From the NCBI GenBank assembly GCA_029884455.1, contig JAOUHU010000019.1, forward strand, positions 1 to 46,531: DNA of 46,531 nt, given 5' to 3'. Below, piece by piece: positions 1-10,042 of the stretch. The stretch's first letter is position 1, and every line of letters starts with the position of its first letter. Origin of the DNA: Gammaproteobacteria bacterium (lineage in GTDB: Bacteria > Pseudomonadota > Gammaproteobacteria > Steroidobacterales > Woeseiaceae). The translations under genes were made by a program, and so were the position numbers. The notes below the pieces were generated by a model. The model was given only the letters and a program-made list of their open reading frames with translations, was not told where the DNA came from and did no database searches.

Positions 1-41
1 GCTGGCCCGACATTCGTTTCATCCAGACTCGCGACCACTGA
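1..41 (+). CDS. 3' end of an upstream gene (partial)
   Basis: An open frame runs from the window edge and ends with TGA at 39-41, which overlaps the ATG of the next gene (TGATG). The visible tail reads WPDIRFIQTRDH. The overlap is typical of translational coupling, which is the main reason for believing it is a real gene end. Too little is present to name a family. Confidence 0.35.
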   Translation, partial: WPDIRFIQTRDH

Positions 42-1291
42 TGTTGACACGCAAAATCATCGCCTGGGCACTGTATGACTGGGCCAATTCCGCCTTCGCC
101 TTGAGCGTGCTGGCGGTGTTGTTCCCGATTTTCCTCGGCAGCTATTGGAGTGCGGGTGACGCTGGCGCAGCCGTCACTGCGCGGCTCGGTCTGATTACGG
201 CTGCTGCTGCGCTTTTGGTCAGCCTGATCGCGCCGATCCTCGGTGCGATAGCCGACAGTGGTGGTTACCGCAAGCGCTTCCTGCTGGTGTTTGCGTTCCT
301 CGGCGCCAGCACGACGGCGCTGCTGGCGGTGCCGGGGGCAGGGCAATGGCCATGGGCGCTGGCCTTGTACCTGTTTGCATCGATCGGATTTTACGGCTCG
401 ACGGTGTTCTATGACTCGATGCTGATCGACGTTGCGCCGTCGCACAGGTTCGATGTCGTATCCACATTGGGTTTTTCGCTGGGCTACCTGGGAGGCGCTC
501 TGCTGCTGGCACTGCATGTCTGGATGCTGTACGCGCCACAAACATTCGGCCTGCAGGGAACCGAGTCGGTGATCAAGTTTGCCTTTGTTTCGGTAGGTGC
601 CTGGTGGGCAGTGTTCCTGGTGCCACTGATAGTGTTCGTGCCCGAGACAAAGGTCGCCGTGCCCGTGAGCCGCGGCATCCTGCGATTGGCGTTCGCGAAA
701 TTGCTCGAGACCGTTTCCCATGTGCGCGGTTATCGCAACATCGTGCGCTTTCTGTTCGCGTACTGGATCTACCTGGCGGGCGTGTTTACCGTCATTTCAA
801 TGGCCGCGAACTACGGGCAGCGACTGGGATTTGGTGACACAGACCTCGTGACCGCCTTCATGATCACCAACCTGGCCGGATTCCCGGCGACGCTGTTGTA
901 CGGATTTCTCGGCCAGCGCTACGGTGCGCGACGAGGAATTTACCTGGCGCTGGCTGTTTATGTCGCCGTGTCCAGCTGGGCCATTTTCATGACCGAGATT
1001 CGGCAGTTTTATGTGCTGGCAGTAATCGTCGGCTGTATCCAGGGCGGTGTTCAGGGCCTGAGCCGCTCGTTCTATGCGGCACTCATCCCGCACGATCGCC
1101 CCGGTGAGTTCTTCGGTTTCTACAACATGGTGACCAAATTTTCGCACGTCGTCGGTCCGATGCTGGTGGGACTGGCCGCGCTGCTGTCCGATGAACCCGG
1201 CGTGATACTGGCGGTGCTGATACCGCTGTTTATCATCGGCGGCCTGCTGTTATCGCTGGTCAAGCTGCCGGAGCTGCCGCTCAAGTCGTAG
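41..1291 (+). CDS. MFS carrier, UMF1/Atg22-like
   Basis: This 416-residue protein is almost entirely hydrophobic, with about 12 membrane segments, and belongs by appearance to the UMF1 (Atg22-like) branch of the major facilitator superfamily. The N-terminus (IIAWALYDWANSAFA) is the characteristic opening of that family, and FGFYNMVTKFSHVVGP near the C-terminus is its usual late motif. The family is thought to export amino acids or other small solutes, but the substrate cannot be read from sequence. The ATG at 41 overlaps the stop of the preceding gene. The last 42 bases overlap the 3' end of the convergent transglutaminase gene, so neither gene has room for its own terminator. Confidence 0.85.
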   Translation: MLTRKIIAWALYDWANSAFALSVLAVLFPIFLGSYWSAGDAGAAVTARLGLITAAAALLVSLIAPILGAIADSGGYRKRFLLVFAFLGASTTALLAVPGAGQWPWALALYLFASIGFYGSTVFYDSMLIDVAPSHRFDVVSTLGFSLGYLGGALLLALHVWMLYAPQTFGLQGTESVIKFAFVSVGAWWAVFLVPLIVFVPETKVAVPVSRGILRLAFAKLLETVSHVRGYRNIVRFLFAYWIYLAGVFTVISMAANYGQRLGFGDTDLVTAFMITNLAGFPATLLYGFLGQRYGARRGIYLALAVYVAVSSWAIFMTEIRQFYVLAVIVGCIQGGVQGLSRSFYAALIPHDRPGEFFGFYNMVTKFSHVVGPMLVGLAALLSDEPGVILAVLIPLFIIGGLLLSLVKLPELPLKS

Positions 1292-3211
1292 CAAGGCTCC
1301 GGGATCGGGGCGGCCGTATCGCGCGACCAGGTAGTCGGTGGTGATGCTATCGATAACGTTGTCCGCGAGCTTTGCACTCGCCCGCGCTCTGGCGGCGAAA
1401 GCGACCGGCGTTTCGCCGGTCTGCAGGGCCATGCCGCATTTTTTAACGAAACGTCGATACAGCATTGCCGCCCGGTCTGGCCGCGGTGCCCGGTAACGCC
1501 ACGCCAGCAGCAGGCTGATCAGGATAATCATGCCGAAGACGAGACCGAGCAGGGTCAGCATCATCTTTTGCCAATCTGGCTTTTGCATGCCGAGCAACTG
1601 CATGAATTTGTCCTGGTTCTCAGGTCCATAACCCAGCACCCATTCATTCCACCGGGCATTGAGTGCGTCCCAGGACAGGCTCAGCCTGTGCAGGAACTCG
1701 GAGGGCGCATACAAACCCCAGGCCGCCGCGGCACCGCCAAACATCGAGGCGCTCATGCCGGCATCGATGCGCTCGGGCGCCACAGCCGCCGTGGGATCGA
1801 CCCGGCGCCAGCCGACGCCTTCCAGCCAGACCTCGGTCCAGGCATGCGCGTCGGCCTGTCGCACAATCAGGTAACTACCCACCGGATTCAGTTCTCCGCC
1901 CTGGTAGCCGAGTACGATCCGCGCCGGGATGTCGGCGGCTCGCATCATGACCGCAAACGCCGATGCGTAGTGCTCGCAAAAGCCCTGCCGGGTTTCAAAC
2001 AGGAACTGGTCGACCGGGTCGCGGCCAAGTGCAGGCGGTTTCAGGGTGTATGAGTACTCCTCGCTGTGGAATTTCTGCAACACCGCTTCGATAAATTCGG
2101 CATTCGATCCTGCCGCCGCATGCATTTGCCGGGCGAGTGCACGGGTCTTCGGGTTGCTCTCGTTCGGCAGCCCCGTATACCAGTCGTGAAACATCGCGGC
2201 GAGCGTGAGGTCGGCGCGATAGTCGGTATAGGAAACTGCCTCATAGCTCAGGCGCTGGTCGATAGGGTGTACGCGCCATAATTGTTGCTGCCGGCCCATG
2301 TTGGTGCGTGGCAGCGACCAGCTGTACGGTAGCTCCAGCGCAAATACCCATTGTTGCTGAGTCGGTTCGAGCGTAATGGTGTATTCGATCGGCTCGCCGC
2401 TGAACGCAATTTCGTCGCGCGCACGTCCATCAAGCATCGGTTCGTTGCCCGACCAGGTACGGCCATTGAAGCGATGCAACACCAGGCCGCGCCAGTATTG
2501 ATCACGCGCAGCCGGGACCTGGTCTTTGAAATTGACGCGAAAGGCCACGGCATCGGACAGCGACAGCGAGCTGATGTCGCCCGGGCTCATGGTATCGTCG
2601 AGACCCGAAATAGCGGCACTCGTGTCAATGGGTACGGCCCAGAACGGTGTCGAGATGCGCGGGAAAAATACCCACATCGCGACAGCCAGCGGCAGGGCAT
2701 ACAAAGCCAGCCGGCTGCTGGTGCGAAAACTTTGCATGGCGGTTTCGGCGCGCATCGCCGACATGCGCAGCCACGCGGTCATGATCAGCAGCAACGCCGC
2801 CAGCAGGTAAGGTAGCGACCACAGGTACTGCTCGCGCAATAACGAAGACATGACGAGAAAAATCGCGATGAACAACAGTACAAACTGGTCACGGCGCTTG
2901 CGTGTTTCCAGCAGTTTCAATGCCGCCATAACCGCCAGCAGTGCGGAACCCGGACCGACACCGCTGATCGACGAGTAGGTGCCGAGCACGCCGAGAAAAC
3001 AGCCCAGCGCCAGCAAGCCGCGCAGCCATGGCGATGGCAGCAAGCGGCGCTGCTTTTCTATCAGGTAGCGCCAGGCAGCGCAGGCCAGGAACGCGCCCGT
3101 AATCCACACGGGCAAGAACTGCAGGTGCGGCAGCAGAGCCAGCGCCAGCGCCGACAAGGTCCAGGGCAGGCTCGCCAGCAATGAGCCGTCAGTGCCGCGC
3201 GGCTTGCTCAT
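1250..3211 (-). CDS. tgpA: TgpA-type membrane transglutaminase (DUF3488/DUF4129)
   Basis: A 653-residue inner-membrane protein with several N-terminal membrane segments, a large periplasmic transglutaminase-like domain, one more membrane segment near residue 560 and a short cytoplasmic tail. The catalytic Cys lies in RQGFCEHYASAF (about residue 410), followed by the His in DAHAWTEVW and the Asp in WRRVDPT, the papain-like triad of the family. Pseudomonas TgpA is essential and periplasmic, but its substrate is unsettled. I place the start at the ATG at 3211 (MSKPRGTDG) rather than 19 codons upstream. It overlaps the DUF58 gene by 23 bases, so MoxR, DUF58 and TgpA form one operon as in many gammaproteobacteria. 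Confidence 0.88.
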   Translation of the reverse strand: MSKPRGTDGSLLASLPWTLSALALALLPHLQFLPVWITGAFLACAAWRYLIEKQRRLLPSPWLRGLLALGCFLGVLGTYSSISGVGPGSALLAVMAALKLLETRKRRDQFVLLFIAIFLVMSSLLREQYLWSLPYLLAALLLIMTAWLRMSAMRAETAMQSFRTSSRLALYALPLAVAMWVFFPRISTPFWAVPIDTSAAISGLDDTMSPGDISSLSLSDAVAFRVNFKDQVPAARDQYWRGLVLHRFNGRTWSGNEPMLDGRARDEIAFSGEPIEYTITLEPTQQQWVFALELPYSWSLPRTNMGRQQQLWRVHPIDQRLSYEAVSYTDYRADLTLAAMFHDWYTGLPNESNPKTRALARQMHAAAGSNAEFIEAVLQKFHSEEYSYTLKPPALGRDPVDQFLFETRQGFCEHYASAFAVMMRAADIPARIVLGYQGGELNPVGSYLIVRQADAHAWTEVWLEGVGWRRVDPTAAVAPERIDAGMSASMFGGAAAAWGLYAPSEFLHRLSLSWDALNARWNEWVLGYGPENQDKFMQLLGMQKPDWQKMMLTLLGLVFGMIILISLLLAWRYRAPRPDRAAMLYRRFVKKCGMALQTGETPVAFAARARASAKLADNVIDSITTDYLVARYGRPDPGALLRLERQLRQLDQR

Positions 3212-4217
3212 CGTGTCGCTCCAGTCCAAACAGTGCCAGTGCCTCGAGGCAGCGCCGGCGCTGGGCATTGCCGTTGGCCGGCGGAAATTCCCGGTCCGGC
3301 AGCCGTACGCCGTACGCGGCGCGAGTGCGATCCGTATCGGTTACCCAGCGTGTCAATATCGACAATCGCTGCTCGACGTCGGGCACCGGTATTTGGGCAA
3401 AATCGAACCACTGACTGCTGGTATCGGCACCCGCGAATTGTTTTGAAAGTAGCTGGCCACTGCGTGCGTAGGCTTTCCACGCGACGTGACGCGGCGAGTC
3501 ACCTTCGTGAAAACGGCGCAAGCCTGCAAAGTCTTCCTCGCCGCGCGCGTCATGCTGCCGATGGCCATGTGAGGTTTGTGTCGCTGGCGGTGGTGGCGCC
3601 CGGTCAGCGGTGGCCGGATAAACGAGGCCGCGCAAATCCATATGTAGCCAGGCCCACGAACGGAACAGCTCGAATGGGAACAATGTGCGTATGCCAAAAC
3701 GGGGTAATTCCACCCAGCCGCGCCGATGAGTTGCCACTGCAAGTGTAAACAGCACGCTTTCACCAGCAGGAATATCAGCAATTTCGCTGCTCGCATCGTC
3801 GGTGTACAGCCGCACCGCGTGGCGCGCAATCTTGCTGTGATTGTTTACGGCAATGCGGAACTTGGCAACCTGCCCGGCGAAAACGGGCTCCACTCCGGCA
3901 AAACTCAGCTCGAGCGCAACGAGGTTGCGCTGGCACTGGTGCATGGCGACGAAGCCGAGTCCGGCCAGCAGGAACGTCAGTACGAAAGACAGGTTGTTGT
4001 TGTAATTCATCGAGCCGAGCAACATTGCGAATGCCATCAACGCATAGATCAGCCCGACGCCTGTCGGAAGGATGTACACGCGCCCTGGCCGCAGTTGCGT
4101 GGTAGTGGCGTCGATGCCCTGGCGCTGCCTGGCCCAGCGCTGCACCCTTCGGCCCAGGGCCGTGCCGATACGCCGCGCGATACCGGCCCTAGGGAATTGC
4201 CACGGAATCGAGAACAT
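3189..4217 (-). CDS. DUF58 domain membrane protein
   Basis: A 342-residue protein with two membrane segments near residues 45-85 and a C-terminal DUF58 region of von Willebrand A-like fold. The family hallmark is visible around EEDFAGLRRFHEGDSPRHVAWKA, with the GD.pR.i.W pattern. DUF58 proteins are encoded with MoxR ATPases and are thought to be their clients or adaptors. The frame stays open to 4427, but the ATG at 4217 (MFSIPWQFPRAG) gives a normal N-terminus and only a 29-base overlap with moxR. The upstream stretch would lie wholly inside the MoxR frame. Molecular function is unknown. Confidence 0.85.
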   Translation of the reverse strand: MFSIPWQFPRAGIARRIGTALGRRVQRWARQRQGIDATTTQLRPGRVYILPTGVGLIYALMAFAMLLGSMNYNNNLSFVLTFLLAGLGFVAMHQCQRNLVALELSFAGVEPVFAGQVAKFRIAVNNHSKIARHAVRLYTDDASSEIADIPAGESVLFTLAVATHRRGWVELPRFGIRTLFPFELFRSWAWLHMDLRGLVYPATADRAPPPPATQTSHGHRQHDARGEEDFAGLRRFHEGDSPRHVAWKAYARSGQLLSKQFAGADTSSQWFDFAQIPVPDVEQRLSILTRWVTDTDRTRAAYGVRLPDREFPPANGNAQRRRCLEALALFGLERHDEQAARH

Positions 4218-5154
4218 GCTGGCAAAGCTCGGCCGCTGAACGGTAGCTGGTATTTGCTGCCGGCTGCAGGCGGTGACCGGCGACAGCTGCAAAAACGGCC
4301 TGAATATCGTCCGGATAAACGCCGGCGTGATGCCGCACGTAGGCATGTGCTTTTGCGGCCGACGCCAGCGCGAGCGCAGCTCTTGGGGACAGTCCGATTT
4401 CAATGTCTGGTGATTCGCGAGTCTCACGTACCAGTTCCTGGATGTAATCCACCAGCGGATCGCTCATATGCACCTGCGACGCGAGCCGCTGGATCCGCAG
4501 CAGCAATTCCGGGCTCAGCGCGGAGCTGATATCGGCGAGCATCGCGCGTCGATCATTGCCTATGATCAGCTGGCGCTCGCTGGCCGCGTTCGGATAGCCG
4601 AGCTCGAGTCGCATCAAAAAGCGGTCGAGCTGCGATTCCGGTAACGGAAAGGTACCTACCTGGTCGGCCGGATTCTGCGTCGCGACGACGAAAAATGGTG
4701 TTGGCAAAGCGCGCGTCGCCCCATCGACCGATACCTGGTATTCCTCCATGGCTTCGAGCAGCGCACTTTGCGCTTTCGGCGTGGCCCGATTCACCTCGTC
4801 GGCAAGTATCAATTGCGCAAAAATCGGTCCGGGCTGAAATTCGAATTCGCCCTGGTCCTGGCGAAATACAGAAACACCGACGATGTCGGCAGGTAGCAGG
4901 TCGCTGGTAAACTGGATGCGTCGAAAACTCAGCCCCAGGACGCGCGCCAACGCCTGCGCCAGCATGGTTTTGCCGAGTCCGGGTAAATCCTCGATCAACA
5001 GGTGGCCACGTGCTAGCAGGCAGGACAAGGCGAGTGCGATTTGCTCGTCCTTGCCGAGGATGATCTGGCCCAGCGCCTTGCGAGCACGATCCAAAGCGAC
5101 GCGTTCCGCATCCTTGTTCAGGGCCAGTGTTTCAATCGTGCTGCCAGCCGGCAT
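4189..5154 (-). CDS. moxR: MoxR family AAA+ ATPase
   Basis: A 321-residue AAA+ ATPase. Walker A is EDLPGLGKT (residues 55-63), Walker B is LILADEVNRA with D119 and E120, and sensor-type residues follow in VVATQNPADQVGTFPLPE, a near-invariant MoxR signature. MoxR proteins act as chaperone-like motors, often maturing enzymes or remodelling VWA/DUF58 partners. The start is the ATG at 5154 (MPAGSTIET), with GGAG six bases upstream, rather than the ATG 15 codons earlier. It is the first gene of the MoxR-DUF58-TgpA operon. The 109-base gap to valS upstream shows no obvious terminator. Confidence 0.92.
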   Translation of the reverse strand: MPAGSTIETLALNKDAERVALDRARKALGQIILGKDEQIALALSCLLARGHLLIEDLPGLGKTMLAQALARVLGLSFRRIQFTSDLLPADIVGVSVFRQDQGEFEFQPGPIFAQLILADEVNRATPKAQSALLEAMEEYQVSVDGATRALPTPFFVVATQNPADQVGTFPLPESQLDRFLMRLELGYPNAASERQLIIGNDRRAMLADISSALSPELLLRIQRLASQVHMSDPLVDYIQELVRETRESPDIEIGLSPRAALALASAAKAHAYVRHHAGVYPDDIQAVFAAVAGHRLQPAANTSYRSAAELCQHVLDSVAIP

Positions 5155-5263
5155 CTGGGTCTCCTCGGAGTGATTACTGGGGTCCGATATCCTCGCCAAT
5201 CGGCGCTACGAATGCACTTCAGTTGCGCCGGTTTGTGATGCAGTACTCAGAAAATACAGGAGC

Positions 5264-8020
5264 TCAAGCGAGTTCCGCCAGTTTTTCCAGCTGGTCGCGA
5301 AGCTGTTCGATGGTGCGTGCAAAGTCCGCGGCTCGCTGTTGTTCCAGTGTGACCACATCGGCAGGTGCATTGCTCACGAAATTTTCGTTACCAAGCTTCG
5401 CTTTTGTACGGCCCAGGTCCGCCTCGGCACGTTGCAGCTGCTTTTCGAGTCGGTTGCGTTCCACCGTCAGGTCAATCAGACCCTGCATCGGCACCAGCAG
5501 GCGCATGTCGCCAAGCAATGCGGTCGCTGCTGCCGGCGGTGTCTCGCCCGGCGGCAACATGTCAATCGATGCAACCCGGCCAACACGTTGTAACAGCTGC
5601 AGGTACTGGCTGGCGCGCCGCAGGTCGTCAGCGCCCGCGCCTTGCAGAACTACCGGCAAAGCTTTGCCGGGTGAAATATCCATTTCGCCGCGAATCTGCC
5701 GAATTCCGAGAATAAAGTGGCGCACCCATTCGATATCGGCTACCGACTCATATTCGGCGGTGTCGTCCTGCGCAAGCGGGTACGGCTGCAGCATGATCGT
5801 GTCGCCCTGGATGCCGGCGCGCGGCGCAACCTGTTGCCAGATTTCCTCGGTAACGAACGGCATCAGCGGGTGAATGAGTCGCAACAGTGACTCCAGCACC
5901 GTAATGAGTGTATGACGCGTGCCGCGTTGCAGGGCTGGCGATGAGTCTTCGGATTGCAACACCGGCTTGGATAATTCCAGGTACCAGTCGCAGAACTCGT
6001 GCCAGGTGAACTCGTAGAGTGCGTGCGCGGCCAGGTCGAGGCGATAGGCCGTCATCTGCGTGTGAACCTCGGTGATCGTATTGCCGAGCCGCGCGTAAAT
6101 CCATGTGTCGGCCGCGCTCAGTTCGGCAGGGCCATCGTCGAGCGACTCGGTATTCATGAGTACGTAACGCGCGGCGTTCCATAACTTGTTGCAGAAATTC
6201 TTGTAGCCGTCGATACGCCCGAGGTCGAAGCGAATGTCGCGTCCGGTTGTCGCGAGGGCGGCAAACGTAAATCGCAATGCATCGCAACCGTATGCGTCGA
6301 TGCCTTTCGGGAACTGCTTGCGTGTGGCCCGCTCGATGGTCGGCTTCAGATGCTCCTGCATCAGTCCCGAGGTGCGCTTCTCAAGCAGGGCCGGCAATCC
6401 TATGCCATCGACCAGGTCCAGCGGGTCGAGAGTATTACCCTTCGACTTCGACATCTTCTGGCCGTCCTGGTCGCGGATCAGCCCATGAATGTAGACCTCG
6501 CGAAACGGTACGTCGCCCATGAATTTGAGGCCCATCATGATCATGCGCGCAACCCAGAAGAAAATAATATCGAATCCTGTGACCAGCACGCTGCCTGGAT
6601 AAAACTTGTCGAGCGCAGGTGTCCGTTGCGGCCAGCCGAGTGTACTGAACGGCCAGAGTGCTGACGAAAACCAGGTGTCGAGCACGTCGTCATCCTGGCG
6701 CAGAACCAGGTCCGCGGCGAGGCCGTGTTGTTCGCGCAGCTCCGCCTCGGAACGGCCAACAAAAATGTTGCCGTCCGGGTCATACCAGGCCGGAATACGA
6801 TGCCCCCACCAGAGTTGACGACTGATGCACCAGTCCTGGATGTTGTACATCCAGTCGAAATAAGTTTTCGACCAGTTATCCGGTACAAACCGTATGCGAC
6901 CCGACTGCACCGCCTCGATGGCGGGTTTCGCCAGCGGCTCGATCTTCACGTACCACTGATCCGTCAGGTATGGCTCGATGACGGCGCCGCTGCGATCACC
7001 CCGCGGAATTTTGACCGCATAGTCTTCGATGCGATCCAGTAGTCCGAGGCGTTTGAACTCGGCGACGATTTTCTTTCGAGCAACGAAGCGATCAAGACCA
7101 CGATACTCGTCCGGCACTTCATCGTTCAGTGTCGCGTGATCGGTAAAAACGTTGTACATCGGCAGGTCGTGACGCTTGCCGACTTCGTAGTCCTTGAAGT
7201 CGTGCGCGGGTGTAATCTTCACGCAGCCGGTGCCGAATTCGACCTCAACAAAGTCGTCCGCAATGATTGGGATGCGGCGGCCGACAAGCGGCAGAATTAT
7301 TTCCTGGCCGATCAGGTGTTGATAGCGCTTGTCCCGGGGATGCACTGCGACCGCGCTGTCACCGAGCATGGTTTCGGGTCGTGTCGTCGCAACCACGAGG
7401 TGACCGTTGGCGGAAGCCAGCGGATAGCGGAAATACCAGAGATGGCCATCTTCATCCGTGGGCAATACTTCGAGATCCGACAGCGCCGTATGCAATACCG
7501 GGTCCCAGTTAACCAGGCGCTTGCCACGATAGATCAGGCCCTCGTTAAACAATGAAATGAAAACTTCAGTGACCGCCGCGGAGCAGCCTTCGTCCATCGT
7601 GAAGCGTTCGCGGCTCCAGTCGACGGATGCACCAAGGCGGCGCAACTGATTGCTGATCTTGCCACCCGATTCCTCTTTCCATTGCCAGACGCGCTCGACG
7701 AACCTGTCGCGACCGACGTCACGTCGATTCAAACCCTCGCTGTTGAGTAGTCGTTCGACGACCATCTGTGTGGCAATGCCAGCATGATCGGTACCCGGTT
7801 GCCACAAGGTACTGAAACCTTGCATACGCCTGTAACGCGTCAACGCGTCCATGATCGTGTCCTGGAACGCGTGCCCCATGTGCAGCGATCCGGTGACGTT
7901 TGGCGGAGGAATCATGATGCAATAAGGCTCGGCTTCGCCGCGCGGGGCGAAGTAACCATTTTTTTCCCAGCGCGCATAAACTCGCTGTTCGATTTCTGAA
8001 GGGTTGTAGGATTTGTTCAT
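5264..8020 (-). CDS. valS: Valyl-tRNA synthetase
   Basis: A 918-residue class I aminoacyl-tRNA synthetase that charges tRNA-Val. The HIGH motif appears as HMGH (residues 47-50) and KMSKS as KMSKSKGN near residue 522. The editing (CP1) domain sits between them, and [17 protein letters not shown] is its typical core. The C-terminal 70 residues form the charged coiled-coil arm of ValS enzymes. Length is close to E. coli ValS (951). It follows holC by 12 bases, so pepA-holC-valS is one minus-strand operon, the arrangement known from E. coli. Confidence 0.98.
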   Translation of the reverse strand: MNKSYNPSEIEQRVYARWEKNGYFAPRGEAEPYCIMIPPPNVTGSLHMGHAFQDTIMDALTRYRRMQGFSTLWQPGTDHAGIATQMVVERLLNSEGLNRRDVGRDRFVERVWQWKEESGGKISNQLRRLGASVDWSRERFTMDEGCSAAVTEVFISLFNEGLIYRGKRLVNWDPVLHTALSDLEVLPTDEDGHLWYFRYPLASANGHLVVATTRPETMLGDSAVAVHPRDKRYQHLIGQEIILPLVGRRIPIIADDFVEVEFGTGCVKITPAHDFKDYEVGKRHDLPMYNVFTDHATLNDEVPDEYRGLDRFVARKKIVAEFKRLGLLDRIEDYAVKIPRGDRSGAVIEPYLTDQWYVKIEPLAKPAIEAVQSGRIRFVPDNWSKTYFDWMYNIQDWCISRQLWWGHRIPAWYDPDGNIFVGRSEAELREQHGLAADLVLRQDDDVLDTWFSSALWPFSTLGWPQRTPALDKFYPGSVLVTGFDIIFFWVARMIMMGLKFMGDVPFREVYIHGLIRDQDGQKMSKSKGNTLDPLDLVDGIGLPALLEKRTSGLMQEHLKPTIERATRKQFPKGIDAYGCDALRFTFAALATTGRDIRFDLGRIDGYKNFCNKLWNAARYVLMNTESLDDGPAELSAADTWIYARLGNTITEVHTQMTAYRLDLAAHALYEFTWHEFCDWYLELSKPVLQSEDSSPALQRGTRHTLITVLESLLRLIHPLMPFVTEEIWQQVAPRAGIQGDTIMLQPYPLAQDDTAEYESVADIEWVRHFILGIRQIRGEMDISPGKALPVVLQGAGADDLRRASQYLQLLQRVGRVASIDMLPPGETPPAAATALLGDMRLLVPMQGLIDLTVERNRLEKQLQRAEADLGRTKAKLGNENFVSNAPADVVTLEQQRAADFARTIEQLRDQLEKLAELA

Positions 8021-8032
8021 GCGTATGGCAGG

Positions 8033-8455
8033 CTACACATCATGGGTCTCCAGTGTGTGGCCCTTTTCCCGGTAGGCGGCGAATCGCCTGCGGCTCTCCT
8101 GCTTGCTCGTTTCGTCGGAGCTTACAATTTCCGCAACACGTGGGAAAGTTTCGGCGATTACAGGAATGCTGTCGGACAAATTGATCAGCAAGTCGCATGG
8201 CTGCACTGTGCCTTCGCCACTGCCAATAATAATCGGCGCCAATCGCCTGCCGCCGCCCAGAAGTTCATGCGGCACGAAGCTGCCGTCACGAAATGTCCAT
8301 AACAGTTCGTTGATACGCTCTGCTTCGTCCCGGCTTACGGTGTGAATATGGACGGTGTTATGGAGGCGATAGGCCTTCTCGGCCAGCCGGCATGCGAAAG
8401 TGTTGCGCGACTGGGGACCTTCCTGCCTGAGGACGTAGAAATCAACGCGGGCCAT
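8033..8455 (-). CDS. holC: DNA polymerase III chi subunit
   Basis: A 140-residue protein matching HolC. It begins MARVDFYVLRQ and carries the family's LAEKAYRLHNTVHIHT segment and the LLWTFRDGSFVPHE motif. Chi links the clamp-loader psi subunit to single-stranded-DNA-binding protein during replication. Its ATG overlaps the pepA stop by one base (TAATG), which implies coupled translation, and valS begins 12 bases downstream. Confidence 0.95.
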   Translation of the reverse strand: MARVDFYVLRQEGPQSRNTFACRLAEKAYRLHNTVHIHTVSRDEAERINELLWTFRDGSFVPHELLGGGRRLAPIIIGSGEGTVQPCDLLINLSDSIPVIAETFPRVAEIVSSDETSKQESRRRFAAYREKGHTLETHDV

Positions 8456-9951
8456 TAAGGCAAGGCGCCACTGCGTGCCAGCAGGAATTCGGTCAGCAAC
8501 GGCACAGGTCGGCCGGAAGCACCTTTTTGCTTGCCGCTGGACCAGGCTGTTCCGGCGACGTCCAGGTGGGCCCAGTTCAGGCCGTCGGTAAACTTGGCGA
8601 GGAAACAGCCGGCGGTTATGGCGCCGCCTTCACGGCCGCCGACGTTTGCCATATCTGCGAAATTGCTTTGCAGCTGTTCAGCGTACTCGTCGTCAAGCGG
8701 CAGCCGCCATGCGTAATCGCCTGCGAGCTCGCCGGCGGCGACCAGGCTGGCGGCGAGTGCATCGCTCTTGCTCATGACACCCGTGCGATGGTGTCCGAGC
8801 GCGATCACGCAGGCACCGGTCAGTGTCGCGACATCGATGACAGTATCGGGTTTGAAACGGCGTGAATACGTCAGCGCATCGCAGAGAATCAGCCGGCCTT
8901 CTGCATCAGTGTTCAGAATCTCGATCGTCTGGCCGGACATGCTCGTGACAATATCGCCGGGATTGGTCGCAGTACCGCTAGGCATGTTCTCGACCGTTGG
9001 CACGATCACGTTTAAATTGATCGGCAACTGCAGCCTGGCGACGGTCGCCATGGTGCCGAGAACGCCGGCGGCCCCGCACATATCGAATTTCATCTCGTCC
9101 ATAGCCGCGCCGGGTTTCAGCGAAATGCCGCCGGTATCAAACGTGACGCCTTTGCCGACCAGTACGACTGGTTTCTGGCGTCCACCACCCTTGTACTGCA
9201 TGACAATCAATTTACCGGGTTCCTGGCTGCCGGCACTGACGGACAACAGCGAGTGCATACCGAGCCGCTTCATCTCTGCCTCGTTGAGCACGCGCGTTTG
9301 CAGCAGCTTGCTGTCGCGCGCCAGCTTTTGTGCGCTGCGGGCCAGGTATGAAGGAGTGCAAATATTCGAAGGCAAATTGCCGAGCTCGCGTGCGAGTGAC
9401 ATGCCAAAGCCAATCGCATCACCGTGCTCGAAACCACGCATTGCTTTGCCCGCGCCGCCGCGACTTGGCAGCGCCACCTCGATGCGTCGTAGCGCGCTCG
9501 CGGCTGGCTTCTTGTCGCTCTTTAGTTGCGTGAAACGATATAACGCAGTCGCGGCTGCCTGTGCTGTGTAACGCGCCAGGTAATATTCGCTACTGCCGGT
9601 TATCGCCTCGAGTGTCAGGCAATTGAGAACGGATTTGCATTTGCTGCCGGAAATAGCACGCAAGGCGGCCAATATAGCGGCCTGAAACTGCTTCGCTTTG
9701 AATGCATTTTGCTTGCCAAGACCGACTACTACGACGCGCGGCGCCCGTACGCCGGTGACATCGGTGAGCACCATGCACTGACCGAGTTTCGGTGTCAGGT
9801 CACCGCTTTTGAGAAGTCGCTTGATTTTGCCGCGACTTGCCTGGTCGACGTCGTTCGCGCCACTACTGAGCGTGCCACCCTCATAAATACCAACGATGAG
9901 GCAGTCAACAGACCGGCTCGACGGATTGACCGCCGTTGTCGAATATTGCAT
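8455..9951 (-). CDS. pepA: Cytosol (leucyl) aminopeptidase
   Basis: A 498-residue M17 aminopeptidase. The metal-binding and catalytic C-terminal domain carries NTDAEGRL (about residues 345-352), the PROSITE signature of the family, and VGKGVTFDTGGISLKP upstream supplies further metal ligands. It removes N-terminal residues from peptides, using two metal ions in a hexamer. In E. coli PepA is also a DNA-binding protein; whether that holds here is unknown. I start at the ATG at 9951 (MQYSTTAVN), because the 11 extra upstream codons are not family-like. The gene is divergent from lptF across a 91-base gap. Confidence 0.96.
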   Translation of the reverse strand: MQYSTTAVNPSSRSVDCLIVGIYEGGTLSSGANDVDQASRGKIKRLLKSGDLTPKLGQCMVLTDVTGVRAPRVVVVGLGKQNAFKAKQFQAAILAALRAISGSKCKSVLNCLTLEAITGSSEYYLARYTAQAAATALYRFTQLKSDKKPAASALRRIEVALPSRGGAGKAMRGFEHGDAIGFGMSLARELGNLPSNICTPSYLARSAQKLARDSKLLQTRVLNEAEMKRLGMHSLLSVSAGSQEPGKLIVMQYKGGGRQKPVVLVGKGVTFDTGGISLKPGAAMDEMKFDMCGAAGVLGTMATVARLQLPINLNVIVPTVENMPSGTATNPGDIVTSMSGQTIEILNTDAEGRLILCDALTYSRRFKPDTVIDVATLTGACVIALGHHRTGVMSKSDALAASLVAAGELAGDYAWRLPLDDEYAEQLQSNFADMANVGGREGGAITAGCFLAKFTDGLNWAHLDVAGTAWSSGKQKGASGRPVPLLTEFLLARSGALP

Positions 9952-10042
9952 AGGAACTCTTTTCCGGAGGGCTGTCGCGTGCAAAACAAAAGCGGTAGTC
10001 TACCCGATTCAACCTGCCTTGGTTAAGCAAATCGCCGTTCCG
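9952..10042. promoter_or_regulatory. pepA / lptF divergent intergenic region
   Basis: This 91-base gap must hold the start signals of both the pepA-holC-valS and lptFG operons. It contains the 11-base palindrome GGTAGTCTACC at 9994-10004, which gives a weak -10-like hexamer on each strand (TAGTCT and TAGACT). I could not find convincing -35 elements at the right spacing, so no exact promoter is assigned. Confidence 0.35.

Noticed and set aside
8768-9571. 267-residue ORF opposite pepA
   Set aside because: It is antisense to the conserved pepA frame, with no family similarity and no ribosome-binding site.
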